This document shows, piece by piece, positions 26,432 to 35,131 of a stretch of 64,000 nt of DNA. Below the pieces are notes generated by a model, which saw only the letters and a program-made list of their open reading frames with translations, was not told the origin of the DNA and made no database searches. The stretch comes from Streptomyces sp. NBC_00663 (GTDB lineage: Bacteria > Actinomycetota > Actinomycetes > Streptomycetales > Streptomycetaceae). The DNA lies in assembly GCF_036226885.1 (NCBI RefSeq), contig NZ_CP109027.1, positions 62,001-126,000 of the forward strand. The letters are read 5' to 3'. Positions within the stretch are counted from its first letter, which is position 1. Every line of letters begins with the position of its first letter. Made by a program: the position numbers and the translations under genes.

Positions 26432-26637
26432 ATGATGGTGCCACCCGGCCGCGGGGAGCGGTTGCTGATGGCCATGGCCAGAGCGTTGGTGGTCAGCGCC
26501 GCGGTGGGTGAGGCGTCGATCGACCAGCCCACCACGCGTCGGGAGAACGTGTCCAGGACGACCGCCCAGTACACCTTGCCCTCAAAAGTGGGGTGCTCGG
26601 TGATGTCGCTGGACGTGAGCCGCGAGGCGATACGCAT
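26067..26637 (-). mobile_element. IS3-family element remnant (3' end)
   Basis: The outer end at 26067 (TGAACCGCTCCGGG) is a typical IS3-family terminus. The enclosed minus-strand frame (26134-26637, 167 residues) is the C-terminal part of OrfB. It has the first catalytic Asp in SSDITEHPTFEGK, the second in HSDHGVQCGSW, and Glu in NAMMESFWARIQVELLNRR. OrfA and the first half of OrfB are missing: the fragment abuts an ISL3-type remnant near 26610-26635. It is therefore inactive. Confidence 0.85.
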
Positions 26638-26997
26638 CGACGTGTGCCGTACGGCGGCCGGGGCGGCATGCCCGGACTGCGGGAGCGAGTCGACCCGGGT
26701 GCACAGCTCTTACCTGCGGTTTCCTGTGGACGTGCCGAGTGGGGGGACGTTTGGTGGTCCTGCAACTGCGAGTCCGGCGGTTCTTCTGTTCGGAGTTTTC
26801 GTGTGCTCGGCGGACGTTCGTTGAGCAGTTGCCGGGGCTGGCCCGGCGGCACAGCAGGTGGACGGAGCGGTTGCGGTCGACTCTTGCCGCGGTAGGTCTC
26901 GCCCTCGCCGGCCGGGCTGGCGCCCGGATGGCACGGGCCTGAGGGTGCCCGTCAGCCGCAGCGCGGTGTTGCGGCTGCTCGACGCGTTTCCCGAACC
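26630..26997 (+). pseudogene. ISL3-family transposase remnant
   Basis: Broken over at least two frames. Bases from about 26635 read IRIDVCRTAAGAACPDCGSE and STRVHSSYLRFPVDV, the N-terminal zinc-finger part. The next frame reads VLQLRVRRFFCSEFSCARRT and FVEQLPGLARRHSRW. A third piece reads RVPVSRSAVLRLLDAFPEP. The order matches an ISL3 transposase N-terminal third; the DDE core is absent. Confidence 0.78.
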
Positions 26998-27313
26998 TGT
27001 GGGCGGACCAGGGCTACCGCGGCGCCGACTTCCATGCCTGGGCCCGGGAAGCCACCGGCATCCACCGTGGAATTCGTGCAGCGTCGCGACGGAGGATTCC
27101 GCTCGACCTGGGCGAGGGTAGGGCAACCGCCTCCGGCCGTGCCCTTCTTCGCGGTGGTCCCGCGGCGTCGGGTGGTAGAGCGGACTCGCCTGGCTGGGAC
27201 GGTGCTGCCGGCTGTCGAAGGAGTACGAGTATCTGCGCGTGTGCTCGGAGAACGCGATCTGCCTCACCATGGCCATGCTCTTCGTGCGGCTCCTCGCACG
27301 ATCAGCCCGCTGA
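26998..27313 (+). pseudogene. IS5-type transposase remnant (C-terminal part)
   Basis: Starts at WADQGYRGADFHAWAREATG (27000), continues in another frame with RRDGGFRSTWARVGQPPP and RRRVVERT, and ends as SKEYEYLRVCSENAICLTMA then MLFVRLLAR before a stop near 27311. This is the C-terminal third of a streptomycete IS5-family transposase with at least two frameshifts. It joins the ISL3 remnant with no spacer. Confidence 0.76.
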
Positions 27314-27367
27314 CAGGCTTGTCAGACGCCCTCTGACCACGGCGGTCACCAGCTGGACTTCTCCCGC

Positions 27368-27672
27368 AGTGCCCCCCGACGCCCTTGCCGAGATCGTGGA
27401 CGCGGTCGCCGGGCTGTGCGCAGTCGTCTTCGACGGCGGGGCTCGGCACGGCCGACATCGCCAAGACCCTGTGCCTGGGCGCGGACGCGGTAATAGCCGG
27501 ATGCTCGGCCCTGCGGGAGTTCGTCCACTCCGGAGCGGAGAGCGTCGCGGACGTCCTGTGGCTGCTCATGGGCGAGTTCGAGGAGGTTATGGCCCTGATG
27601 AGGGCGCCCACCGTGGTCGACTTCGAGCGGTCCGGGGTGGTCGTTCGCAAGGGCGCCCGCTTCTCCCCCTGA
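27368..27672 (+). pseudogene. C-terminal remnant of an FMN-dependent alpha-hydroxy-acid oxidase
   Basis: The first frame reads DALAEIVDAVAGLCAVVFDG. After a frameshift near 27440 it continues GTADIAKTLCLGADAVIAG, then ESVADVLWLLMGEFEEVMAL and MRAPTVVDFERSGVVVR. This is the FMN-phosphate-binding C-terminal end of the lactate oxidase / lactate 2-monooxygenase family (normal D-G-G-x-R-x-G-x-D-(I/V)-x-K-A-L-x-L-G-A). The catalytic domain is missing, so no function remains. Confidence 0.75.
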
Positions 27673-27774
27673 CTCCGGGCGTCCACCGGATGCCCGAAGA
27701 CGCCTTCGGCCTGCACCGCGTAGCACGGGGCGGGGCTCAAGGCGCCTTGTCGTAAGGTCGTTGGGAGCGCGGCG

Positions 27775-28467
27775 TCAGCCGAGCTGTCCGGTCGGCCGCA
27801 TGGTGATGTGGTTGATGTCCACGCCCGCGGGCTGGTTGACGGCGAAGACGATCGTGTCCGCGATCTGCTCGGCGGTCATCGCCGCCTCGGGGGTGCCGCC
27901 GCGCTCGTCCCAGAACGGGGTGTCCACCACCCCGGGGGCGACGACGGTGACGCCGACTCCGTCCTTGGCGACCAGCAGCCGCGTGTTCTCGGCCAGCGCG
28001 TGCGCGGCCCACTTGGTGACTGAGTAGAGGTTGCCTGGCGTGTTGCGCACCCCGGCGACCGAACCGATGATCACGATCCGGCCCTTGGACTCCCTGAGAT
28101 GCGGCAGGGTCTCCCGTACCAGCAGGGCCGGGCCCAGGACGTTGGTGAGGACCATGGCGCGCATGTCCTCGGGGGCGTGGCTCTCCAGGTTGCCGGGCAG
28201 TGAGAAACCGGCATTGGCGATGACGTTGTCCAGTCGGCCGCACACGTCCACCACGCGGCGCACCGCAGAGGTGACGTCGTGCGCGTCGCTGGTGTCGCCT
28301 GTGATCGTCAGCAGCCGTTCGCCCACTCCTGCCGAAGCGGCGAAGGCGGCCAGCTTGTCCGCGTCCCGTCCGGTGACGGCCACGCGGTGGCCCTGCTTGA
28401 GCAGGGCACGGGCGGTGGCGGCGCCGATTCCGGTCGAGCCTCCGGTGATCAGCGTGACGGGTTCCAT
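27775..28467 (-). CDS. Short-chain dehydrogenase/reductase (SDR)
   Basis: NAD(P)-dependent oxidoreductase of 230 residues, classical SDR length. The cofactor motif is TLITGGSTGIGAATARALL, followed by NAG in DNVIANAGFSLPG. The catalytic set is Ser in VIIGSVAGVRNTPGN and Y-x3-K in LYSVTKWAAHALAEN. The substrate is unknown. It appears intact although it lies inside a 3-kb segment bounded by inverted IS3 ends and beside several broken genes, so it may be the only working cargo of that segment. GGAGG-type sequence lies just upstream of the ATG (GAGGCCGTCCC). Confidence 0.88.
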   Translation of the reverse strand: MEPVTLITGGSTGIGAATARALLKQGHRVAVTGRDADKLAAFAASAGVGERLLTITGDTSDAHDVTSAVRRVVDVCGRLDNVIANAGFSLPGNLESHAPEDMRAMVLTNVLGPALLVRETLPHLRESKGRIVIIGSVAGVRNTPGNLYSVTKWAAHALAENTRLLVAKDGVGVTVVAPGVVDTPFWDERGGTPEAAMTAEQIADTIVFAVNQPAGVDINHITMRPTGQLG

Positions 28468-28652
28468 GGGACGGCCTCCTCAGCGATATGGGGCATCGGG
28501 GCTCCGCCAGGGTCCCGGATGCCGATGAACGCGAGGTGGCGCGTGAGGTCGGCCGACTCCGGGTCGCCGGTTCCCCGAAACGCCTGCACTATACCCAGCG
28601 ATCTTCCCTCCGAGCCGGTACGTCATCGCTGACCGGCCACGATGCCGTACGA

Positions 28653-28950
28653 CCACTCCGACCACGGAGTGCAGTTCGGGTCCTGGGCGTTCACTCTACG
28701 CGCGAGGGCCTCCGGCCTGCTGCCCTCGATGGGCTCTATCGGGGACTGTGTGGACAACGCGATGATGGAGTCCTTCTGGGCCCGGGTCCAGGTCGAACTC
28801 CTCAACCGCAGACGGTGGCGGACCCGACTGGAGCTGTCCACCGCGCTCTTCGAGTACCTGGAAATCTTCCATAACCGACAGCGCAGGCATTCCGTGCTGG
28901 GCATGCTCAGCCCGGTGGAGTACGAACTCCGTTCCCCGCCGGTAGCGTGA
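28653..28950 (+). pseudogene. IS3-family OrfB fragment, second copy
   Basis: About 99 codons from HSDHGVQFGSWAFTLRARAS to the natural OrfB end VEYELRSPPVA. It keeps the second Asp and the Glu of the DDE triad but not the first Asp. It differs from the left copy at four residues (F/C, L/Q, V/I, R/W). No start codon context or OrfA is present. Confidence 0.85.
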
Positions 28951-29017
28951 AACCAAGCAACTCGACTCCGCCCAGCTCGGGACAGTCCGGAGCCTCCATC
29001 AGACCCGGAGCGGTTCA
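28653..29017. repeat. 365-bp inverted repeat, right copy (IS3 3' end)
   Basis: Plus-strand copy of the IS3 3' end. It includes the stop of the OrfB fragment and ends in the outward terminus CCCGGAGCGGTTCA at 29017. It pairs with 26067-26431 at exactly equal length. I see no matching 3-4 bp target duplication outside the two ends (CTC on the left, GTT on the right). Confidence 0.87.
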
Positions 29018-29026
29018 GTTCCTCGG

Positions 29027-29545
29027 TCAATTGGTGTTGCCGATGGTGTTGCGGGCCGCGAGGCGGAAGTCCTTGACTGCTCGGTAGAGGGTTCGCTCTC
29101 GTTCGGCGGCAAGGGCAATGTCTTCGGCCTTGCGGGCGGTGTTTCCCGCGTGAGCGTTCTCGGCCATCCGTCGCATGACGTGGGAGAGATCGGCGGAGGC
29201 GTTGGTAATACGCTCCGCGGCTTCGGCGACGGGTGCCGGCCCTTCGAGGATGACGAGTTCGCAGGCGCGGTGGACTTCGCGGGCCAGGGTGATGAAGCGG
29301 CCTATCTTCTCGTCGATGTCGGGCAGGTCGGGTTGGTCCGCGCGCAGCGCGTCGAGGACGGCGTCCATCGCGATGTCCCGGTGATGGAGAGCGCTCAGGT
29401 AGCCGACGTATGCGTCGCGGCGATGCTGGCGGCTCCAATGCGCGTGCTGAGACCGTGCCTGGGCACGGCCGTTGACGATCGCGGCCCCGAGGGTGCTGGC
29501 GGAACCAACGGCGGCGCCCAGCAGGGCGGCAAGTCCTGAGTCCAT
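29027..29545 (-). CDS. Streptomycete hypothetical membrane-associated protein
   Basis: 172 residues beginning MDSGLAALLGAAVGSASTLG. A Gly/Ala-rich N-terminal hydrophobic helix is followed by a basic stretch (GRAQARSQHAHWSRQHRRDA) and a long helical domain (YVGYLSALHHRDIAMDAVLD ... YRAVKDFRLAARNTIG). Proteins of this plan (one small helix, then a helical tail) are common in Streptomyces and have no known function. I start it at ATG 29545, although the frame stays open to 30019, because the upstream part looks like an unrelated coiled-coil fragment. The gene lies just outside the right IS3 end. Confidence 0.65.
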   Translation of the reverse strand: MDSGLAALLGAAVGSASTLGAAIVNGRAQARSQHAHWSRQHRRDAYVGYLSALHHRDIAMDAVLDALRADQPDLPDIDEKIGRFITLAREVHRACELVILEGPAPVAEAAERITNASADLSHVMRRMAENAHAGNTARKAEDIALAAERERTLYRAVKDFRLAARNTIGNTN

Positions 29546-29589
29546 GGGCCCACTCTGCCGTTCTTGCCGTTCACCCAGTCCGCCGGGGC

Positions 29590-29980
29590 TTCGCCCCCAG
29601 AAGCAGAGAGACACGGACGCGCTGTCCCAGCCCAGCACGACCGCCGCCCGCCTGGTCTCCGGCCCATCGGCTCCCGCGTCCAGTGCGGCGGCCATCAACG
29701 CCTGGTAGTCCAGCGACAGATCCTCGACATCGGCCCCGTTCTCCCGGAGAGGCACCGCGCGCCGCGGCCCGACAGGCTTCCAGGGCGACGCCCCGGCGGC
29801 CACCACGGCGGGCGCCTCCTCCTTGGCCAGCGCCTCCAGATACTGCTCCAGACCGATCACCCGGCGTCTGAGGACCTCTTCCGCAGAGACCAAGTCCGTC
29901 TGCAGACCCGCCAGTTCGGCTTCGAGCTCCTCCACCCGCACCGCCGTGGCCTTCCGCCGCGCTTCCAAAACCGCCCGCAT
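29590..29980 (-). pseudogene. Coiled-coil protein remnant fused in frame upstream
   Basis: In the same frame as the gene downstream, this stretch reads MRAVLEARRKATAVRVEELE and AELAGLQTDLVSAEEVLRRR, a strong coiled coil. A degenerate helical tail (LSLDYQALMAAALDAGADGP) follows. Similar short coiled-coil proteins are frequent beside streptomycete transposases. The tail decays into unlikely sequence before the next gene, so I read it as a truncated gene. Confidence 0.45.
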
Positions 29981-30312
29981 CGACGGCATCCGCGGCCCCC
30001 ACAGCATCCCGACCGACAACGAGCCGAGACTTCCGAGGCAGCCGCAAACCCATGCCTGACCGGGGTGGGCCCGTGCGAGAACGGTGGGACAAGCTCAGGC
30101 ATACGTACGCCCATACCGATGGTGCTTACGCCCTACGTATCTGTGCCGCGAGGACTACGAATCACGCGCGGGACATCATCCGGCGGCGAGCCGCGCACCG
30201 CAGAGTTGTTCACGCACCGGTCGACATGGACCGGCACGACCTGCTTGTCCAGCACCGGTTTCTCTGCAGAACGCGCAGATGCTCGGTGTGCTCCAGGACG
30301 GAAAGAACTGAC

Positions 30313-31029
30313 GTGAGCAACCTCGTTACGGCCCTGGCGAAGGCGGCCGAGCGATACCCGCATCAAGTGGCGGTGCAAGGCGGCGACGAAGCCCTGAACC
30401 TTGCCGAACTCGACGAGTTCAGCGCCCGGGTGGCCGGCGGGCTGCTCGCCCACGGCGTGCGCCCCGGTGACCGCGTGGGGCTGAGGCTGCCCTTCGGCGT
30501 TGCCTTCGCGGCGCTCTGTTTCGGCGTCCTGCGCACCGGGGCGGTCGTCGTTCCGTCGCATCCGGCGCCTGCGTCGTTCCCGGAACAGCGCTGCGGCAAC
30601 GCCCTCGGTGCACGACTGGTCTTCATCCCGCCCGACACGATGGCCGCCGAGGAGGCCGGGAGGGGCGGCACTCTGCTCGTCCCGGTCGGCCAGGACTTCC
30701 TCTCGCAGGTGGCGTTCTGGCCGAACCACTCCGTCGTCGTCCCCCGGGCGGGTCAGGACCCGGCTGTCCTGATCCGCGCTGGAGCCGCGACGGGCATGGC
30801 CCGGGACACCGTGCTCAGCCACCGCGCGGTTCAGGACCGATCCCTGGCCGTCGCGCCGCACAGTGGATCCGGCCGTCGGATTTACGGTCTGCGGGCGGTG
30901 CTTCTCAGCTGCTCCTGCCTGTCGGCGACCGAGAGAAGCGCCTCGCCCGTCTCGCCGGTCCCGGCTGTCTCGCGCGGCTCCGGTGAACCGCCGGCCGTCA
31001 CCCGGCTCGCACTCGCCCCAGGGACCTGA
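30313..31029 (+). pseudogene. N-terminal remnant of an AMP-forming acyl-CoA synthetase
   Basis: From GTG 30313 the frame gives the start of an ANL-superfamily enzyme: ALAKAAERYPHQVAVQGGDE, VAGGLLAHGVRPGDRVGLRL, FGVLRTGAVVVPSHPAPAS. The position of the P-loop-like A3 motif reads LIRAGAATGMARDTVLSHRA instead of the usual (S/T)SG(T/S)TG-x-PKG-x-x-x-(S/T)H, so the ATP-binding Ser/Thr/Lys residues are lost. Homology ends soon after, and the remaining 60 residues are low-complexity. About half of the enzyme is missing, so it is non-functional as a ligase. Confidence 0.72.
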
Positions 31030-31031
31030 CG

Positions 31032-31289
31032 GTGACCGCGTGGCGGGCACTTCTGGCCGGGCTGCAGGACCGCGATCTGGACGACACCGCGCGCGAAGCC
31101 ATCGTGGCGCGGGCAGCGGTCCGGCTGGCTGCAGATCGTGCTGCCGGGGGGCGGCGGCCCACGATCGAGGAGATCGTGTCCATCGCACGCGAGGAGTTCG
31201 CCGTGATCATTGACGCCGCGCAGGCCAAGGCCGCACGCCGCGCCTGGACCGGTGCCGGTGCCAGTGCCGGTGCCGGTGCCGGAGAGTAG
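31032..31289 (+). CDS. Small hypothetical protein with Gly-Ala tail
   Basis: 85 residues from GTG 31032, 2 bp after the previous stop. The body is helical (LQDRDLDDTAREAIVARAAV, then PTIEEIVSIAREEFAVIID) and the end is AGASAGAGAGAGE-like, encoded by a GGTGCC hexamer repeat near 31250-31285. No family is recognised. It could be a real small protein or another fragment. Confidence 0.4.
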   Translation: MTAWRALLAGLQDRDLDDTAREAIVARAAVRLAADRAAGGRRPTIEEIVSIAREEFAVIIDAAQAKAARRAWTGAGASAGAGAGE

Positions 31290-31540
31290 CCCAGATGCAG
31301 ATGTCTCCCGAGGTTCCCGGACCGTCGGCTCGGGGACGACGACAGGGTCCACCCGCGGCGAGCGCCGGTGGCGAGGCGGACCCGTGCAGTGAGCTGGAGC
31401 CGATCTTCACCCGCCTGTCCCGGGAGTGGCAGGTGGCCGGCCGGTTTGTGCCCGGCCGGCGGAAGCCGATCGGGCAGTCCCCGCCTGTGGCGTCAGCCGG
31501 CCGTCGCGACACCACTGCCGGCTGACGCGAGCCCCGATGC

Positions 31541-33913
31541 CTACTCCCCGCCGGGCAGGCCCGTGACAGCCGCGTTCTTGCTGAGTTCAGCGATCATGGC
31601 GGCGACCTGGGAGCGGGAGTTGAAGCCGAGCTTGGAGAATATGTTCTCAATGTGAGTGTCAGCCGTGCGCTTGGAGATGACCAGGCGCTCGGCGATGTCA
31701 CGGTTGCTCAGCCCGTCCGCGAGGAGCTGGGCGACTTCGCGTTCTCTCGGCGTGAGCGGGCCCAGCGGGCTGCCGTCGAGGGTGCCGAAGGCGAGTACAT
31801 GCTTGAGCCGCGAGTCCTCGCCCGCCACACCGATCAGGTCGGCCAGCTCATGAGGGGGAAGGCCCGCGCCGTAGGTGTAAAGCTGAGTGAAACGCTCGGC
31901 GCCGAGCGCGGCCATCAACTCGCCCTCGGTGGCCGTGTGCAGAGCGGTCAACCCGCTTTCGCCCCACAAAAGCGCGCCGACCTGGCGCCACAGGGCTCCC
32001 GCCCCGCCCAACAGGGCCGTGGCCAGCTCGAACTCGCCCTTGCCGCAGGCCACCCAGGACAAGTACTCCGCGGAGACCCCCGCACTCATCGTGTCGCCCT
32101 GCTCCAGCGCGTCGAGCAGAACGGTCCGACCGAGATCCCGGGCTGGGTCCAGCTCGCCCGACGACCACAGGCACAACACCTTCATGGCCAGCAGATAGCT
32201 GCGCAGCCATCGCTCCTGGGGCATATGGGCCAACTCCTGAAGCCCCATCTCCACTTCAGCGAGTGCCCTTTCCTGCTCGCCGTGCCCGGCGAGCAGGGCC
32301 GAGCTCTGACAGTAGGACGCCACGAGGGCGAACTGGTCGTGGGTCGCTCTCAGCAGCTCACGCGTGTGCGCGTAGGCATCCATCGCGCGCGGCACGTCCT
32401 GGCCCCACAGGGTGATCGCGAATACCTCGTTCGCAGCGACCCGGCCCCGGAGGAAGTCGTCGTCCAGCAGCTCCGCGACCTCACTGCAGCGGCGATGCAG
32501 TTCGAGGGCCGTTCGATCGCCCTGCACCATGCCGTAGTAGGTACCGTGCCACAGCGCCAGACCGTGCTCGAACGTCCTCTGCGGCTCGGCTTGGAGTGCC
32601 TTGCTGATCCACCGTCGGGCTTCGGTCAGGCGGCTCTTGCTCTGCCAGAGCCCTGCGAGGCCGTTGACCATCTGCAGCGCGGCCTCGTCGCCCGGGTGTC
32701 TGGTCGCGAACTCCATGGCGAGACGAAAGTTGTCCAGGTTGATGGCGAGCCGCTCGCTCCATTCCGTCTGCCGGTCCCCGAACCACTCCTGGCGCGCCTG
32801 TTCCGCCATGCGCTGGAAGAACTCCTGATGGCGCCGTGCGTAGGTCTCGCTGTTGCCGGTTTCTTCCAGAGCGGCGGCGCCGAACTCGCGGATCGTGTCC
32901 AGCATCCGATAGCGGGGACCGGCGGGACCGTCCATGTACTGGACCACTGACTTGTCCACCAGCGAGCCCAGCAACTCCACCACGTCGAGCCCTTCGAGGG
33001 CGCCCCCTTGGCAGACGTCCTCCACCGCCGCCAGAGGAAATCCGCCGGCGAACACCGACAGCCGGGCCCACAGTTCCTGCTCGGCCGGGTCGCACAGATC
33101 ATGGCTCCACGCGATAGCGGCCCGCAGTGTCTGATGCCGAGACTGCGCGGACCGTGCCCCGGCCAACGTCTGGAACCGGTTGTCAAGGCGTCGCAGGATC
33201 AACTCCAGCGGCATCGTACGAAGCCGCGCCGCGGCCAGCTCGATCGCGAGCGGAATGCCATCCAGGCGGCGACACAGGGCCAGGACCTCCGAACGGTTGT
33301 CCTCGCACAGCTCGAAGGAAGGGCGGGCCGCCCGCGCCCGGGCGGCGAACAGCTTCAAAGTGTCGTTGTTCGTCTCGTCGGAGCCGGCATCCGGCTGGGG
33401 CATGGGACCGATGGGCAGAACACGCTCGCCCGCCAGTGCCACGGACTGCCTGCTGGTCAGGAGCAGCACCAGCTCGGCGGTGTTCCCGACCAGGACGTCG
33501 GCGAAGACGGCAATGGCGTCGACCAGGTGTTCGCAGGTGTCGAGGACCAACAGGGCCCGCTCGTCGGAGAAGTAGTCGATCAGCTGGTCGATCGGTTCCA
33601 TGCCGGCCGCCTCCGGCAGACCCACCGCACAAGCCACGGTGTTCGGCAGGAACTCCGCGTCCCGCAACCCGCTGAGCTCGGCGATGGTGATGCCACCAGG
33701 GAATTCGTCGTCCAGGTCCTGCATGGCCTGCAGAGCGATACGTGTCTTGCCGACACCGCCCGGCCCGGTCAGTGTGATCATCCGCGACTGGCTCACCCCC
33801 GCCCGCACCAACTCCAACTCCCGGGCACGTCCGATGAACGCCGTGGCCCCGTACCGGAACCCGGTACGCGCCCAACTCCACTGTGAGCTCTCGCTGCGTT
33901 GTGTCACGGCCAC
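31541..33913 (-). CDS. Large ATP-binding LuxR-family regulator (LAL/AfsR-like)
   Basis: A 790-residue STAND-type transcription factor. The P-loop is LTGPGGVGKTRIALQAMQDL (about residues 49-68), Walker B is ERALLVLDTCEHLVDA, and the Arg-containing sensor is VLLLTSRQSVAL. The middle (about 360-690) is TPR-like helical. The C-terminus carries a LuxR helix-turn-helix (LTPREREVAQLLADGLSNRD, then IAERLVISKRTADTHIENIF). Such regulators respond to ligands or nucleotides and often control secondary or carbon metabolism. No adjacent gene is an obvious target. The GTG at 33913 is the first start; a second GTG lies two codons later. Confidence 0.9.
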   Translation of the reverse strand: MAVTQRSESSQWSWARTGFRYGATAFIGRARELELVRAGVSQSRMITLTGPGGVGKTRIALQAMQDLDDEFPGGITIAELSGLRDAEFLPNTVACAVGLPEAAGMEPIDQLIDYFSDERALLVLDTCEHLVDAIAVFADVLVGNTAELVLLLTSRQSVALAGERVLPIGPMPQPDAGSDETNNDTLKLFAARARAARPSFELCEDNRSEVLALCRRLDGIPLAIELAAARLRTMPLELILRRLDNRFQTLAGARSAQSRHQTLRAAIAWSHDLCDPAEQELWARLSVFAGGFPLAAVEDVCQGGALEGLDVVELLGSLVDKSVVQYMDGPAGPRYRMLDTIREFGAAALEETGNSETYARRHQEFFQRMAEQARQEWFGDRQTEWSERLAINLDNFRLAMEFATRHPGDEAALQMVNGLAGLWQSKSRLTEARRWISKALQAEPQRTFEHGLALWHGTYYGMVQGDRTALELHRRCSEVAELLDDDFLRGRVAANEVFAITLWGQDVPRAMDAYAHTRELLRATHDQFALVASYCQSSALLAGHGEQERALAEVEMGLQELAHMPQERWLRSYLLAMKVLCLWSSGELDPARDLGRTVLLDALEQGDTMSAGVSAEYLSWVACGKGEFELATALLGGAGALWRQVGALLWGESGLTALHTATEGELMAALGAERFTQLYTYGAGLPPHELADLIGVAGEDSRLKHVLAFGTLDGSPLGPLTPREREVAQLLADGLSNRDIAERLVISKRTADTHIENIFSKLGFNSRSQVAAMIAELSKNAAVTGLPGGE

Positions 33914-34795
33914 AGATTGTGCACGAGCCGCAGCGGCCTGTGAGGGGGTTCCACCAAATGATGACGATGTCGGCAGGGGCGCGAAGCAGCTCTGCTCACC
34001 TCACCAGCGACGAGACACAAGCCGTCACCACACACATGAGCGCGTGGACGCTTACCCAACTGTCCGGCCGGGGACGTCCCTTGGCCCCTCGCTCACGACG
34101 GGGCAGAAGAGCCGAGCGAACGCTGGCGGCCCGCACAGGGGAAGGTCGTGTGGCTACTCTGCTCGGCAATGACACCTACCACGAGACGAGCACAGCGCCC
34201 GCGCAAAGCCGCTCTGCGCTACGCCACCACCGCCGGTACCGCGGACATCGTGATCAACGCGAACCCCGGCGACAGCACCCTGGACCGGCTCACCACCTTG
34301 CGGGACGAACTCGCGGGCAAGATCGTCAGCGACGTATCCGACGCCATCCGCGGCGCCGCCGACGGGACTGCCCGGCGACCCCTTTTCTACTGCTGCGCCC
34401 TCGGGGAACGGCGCGACCGCCGGACTGCCTCTCCCCAATGTGCGGCCCTGCCTTCTCAAAGCGGGGCTGCACCCACCCCGTAGCGGCCCGACGCGCGGCA
34501 GTTACACGGTGGCTACTGGGCTCGACTCCCAACGCGGAATGTCCCTGTATCTGTTCAGGTTGCGCAGCGGGTACATCGCGGCTTGCGTCCGCTCCGCCTG
34601 CGCCAACCGCCGAGGCGCCAACTTACGCTCGGCAGTGGACAGTTCGAGCAGCCGGGGACGACCCGACACATCGTCGTCCCTCAGGAAGGCATGCGTGACG
34701 AGTGCCGTCGGTGCCGGGGCGGACTGGTCGTTGGACCGCCCAGCCGCTTCCCCCGCTGCTCGGCAGTGACGGTGCCACGAGGCGGCTGTGGGGAT
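33914..34795. other. 0.9 kb spacer with at most one doubtful small gene
   Basis: Contains the promoter region of the LuxR gene and the low-confidence frame at 34169. Several mutually overlapping open frames exist on both strands but none shows a known domain. A minus-strand stretch reads LRDDDVSGRPRLLELSTAER, which looks protein-like but is unrecognised. Confidence 0.4.
34169..34483 (+). CDS. Doubtful small hypothetical protein
   Basis: 104 residues from ATG 34169. The central part (VINANPGDSTLDRLTTLRDE, then LAGKIVSDVSDAIRGAADG) is amphipathic-helical and plausible. The last 35 residues are Arg/Ala/Ser-rich and look non-coding. No ribosome-binding site or family is seen. It may be a remnant. 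Confidence 0.25.
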   Translation: MTPTTRRAQRPRKAALRYATTAGTADIVINANPGDSTLDRLTTLRDELAGKIVSDVSDAIRGAADGTARRPLFYCCALGERRDRRTASPQCAALPSQSGAAPTP

Positions 34796-34823
34796 CCTGA
34801 AGAACCCTGAAGGCGTCTTCAGG
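34796..34823 (+). promoter_or_regulatory. Likely response-regulator binding repeats
   Basis: CCTGAAG at 34796 and again at 34806 (10-bp phase), then the inverted CTTCAGG at 34817. Direct repeats one helical turn apart are how OmpR-type regulators bind. The site lies 33 bp before the start of a broken OmpR-type regulator, so it is probably its old autoregulatory site. Confidence 0.45.
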
Positions 34824-34856
34824 AATCGCGCGTGAGCGTGCGTCATCCTGAGTGTC

Positions 34857-35062
34857 GTGCGAATACTGGTGGTGGAAGACGCCCCGCGTCTGGCCGGGTT
34901 ACCGCGCCGCGGCCTCGTCGGAGAGGGCTACGCCGTCGATCTCGCCCACGACGGGTGCACGGGCTGGAGTTGGCCCTCGTCAACGGCTACGACGCCATCG
35001 TCCTGGACGTGATGCTGCCCCGCCTCAACGGCTACCGGCTGTGCGAGCAGCGGTGCTGTCGC
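34857..35062 (+). pseudogene. Receiver-domain remnant of an OmpR-type response regulator
   Basis: From GTG 34857 the frame reads VRILVVEDAPRLAGLPRRGL and VGEGYAVDLAHDGCTG. After a frameshift near 34960 it continues LELALVNGYDAIVLDVMLPR and LNGYRLCEQ. This is the first 65-70 residues of a receiver domain including the phospho-acceptor Asp (IVLDVMLP). The rest, including the DNA-binding domain, is missing. Confidence 0.78.
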
Positions 35063-35131
35063 ACTGCCCGCCCCTCTCCCCTCCGGCCGCGAGTCCAGGA
35101 CTGCGGTGACGCCCGCCGCGGGCGGCGCGCC

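Noticed and set aside
31250..31285. GGTGCC-type hexamer repeats as a CRISPR or regulatory repeat
   Set aside because: Very short, no spacers, and explained as a Gly-Ala tail of a small frame. No CRISPR array is present anywhere in the window.
34502..34846. Minus-strand small gene divergent from the response-regulator remnant
   Set aside because: The middle looks protein-like but overlaps the presumed regulator promoter and has no family or ribosome-binding site.
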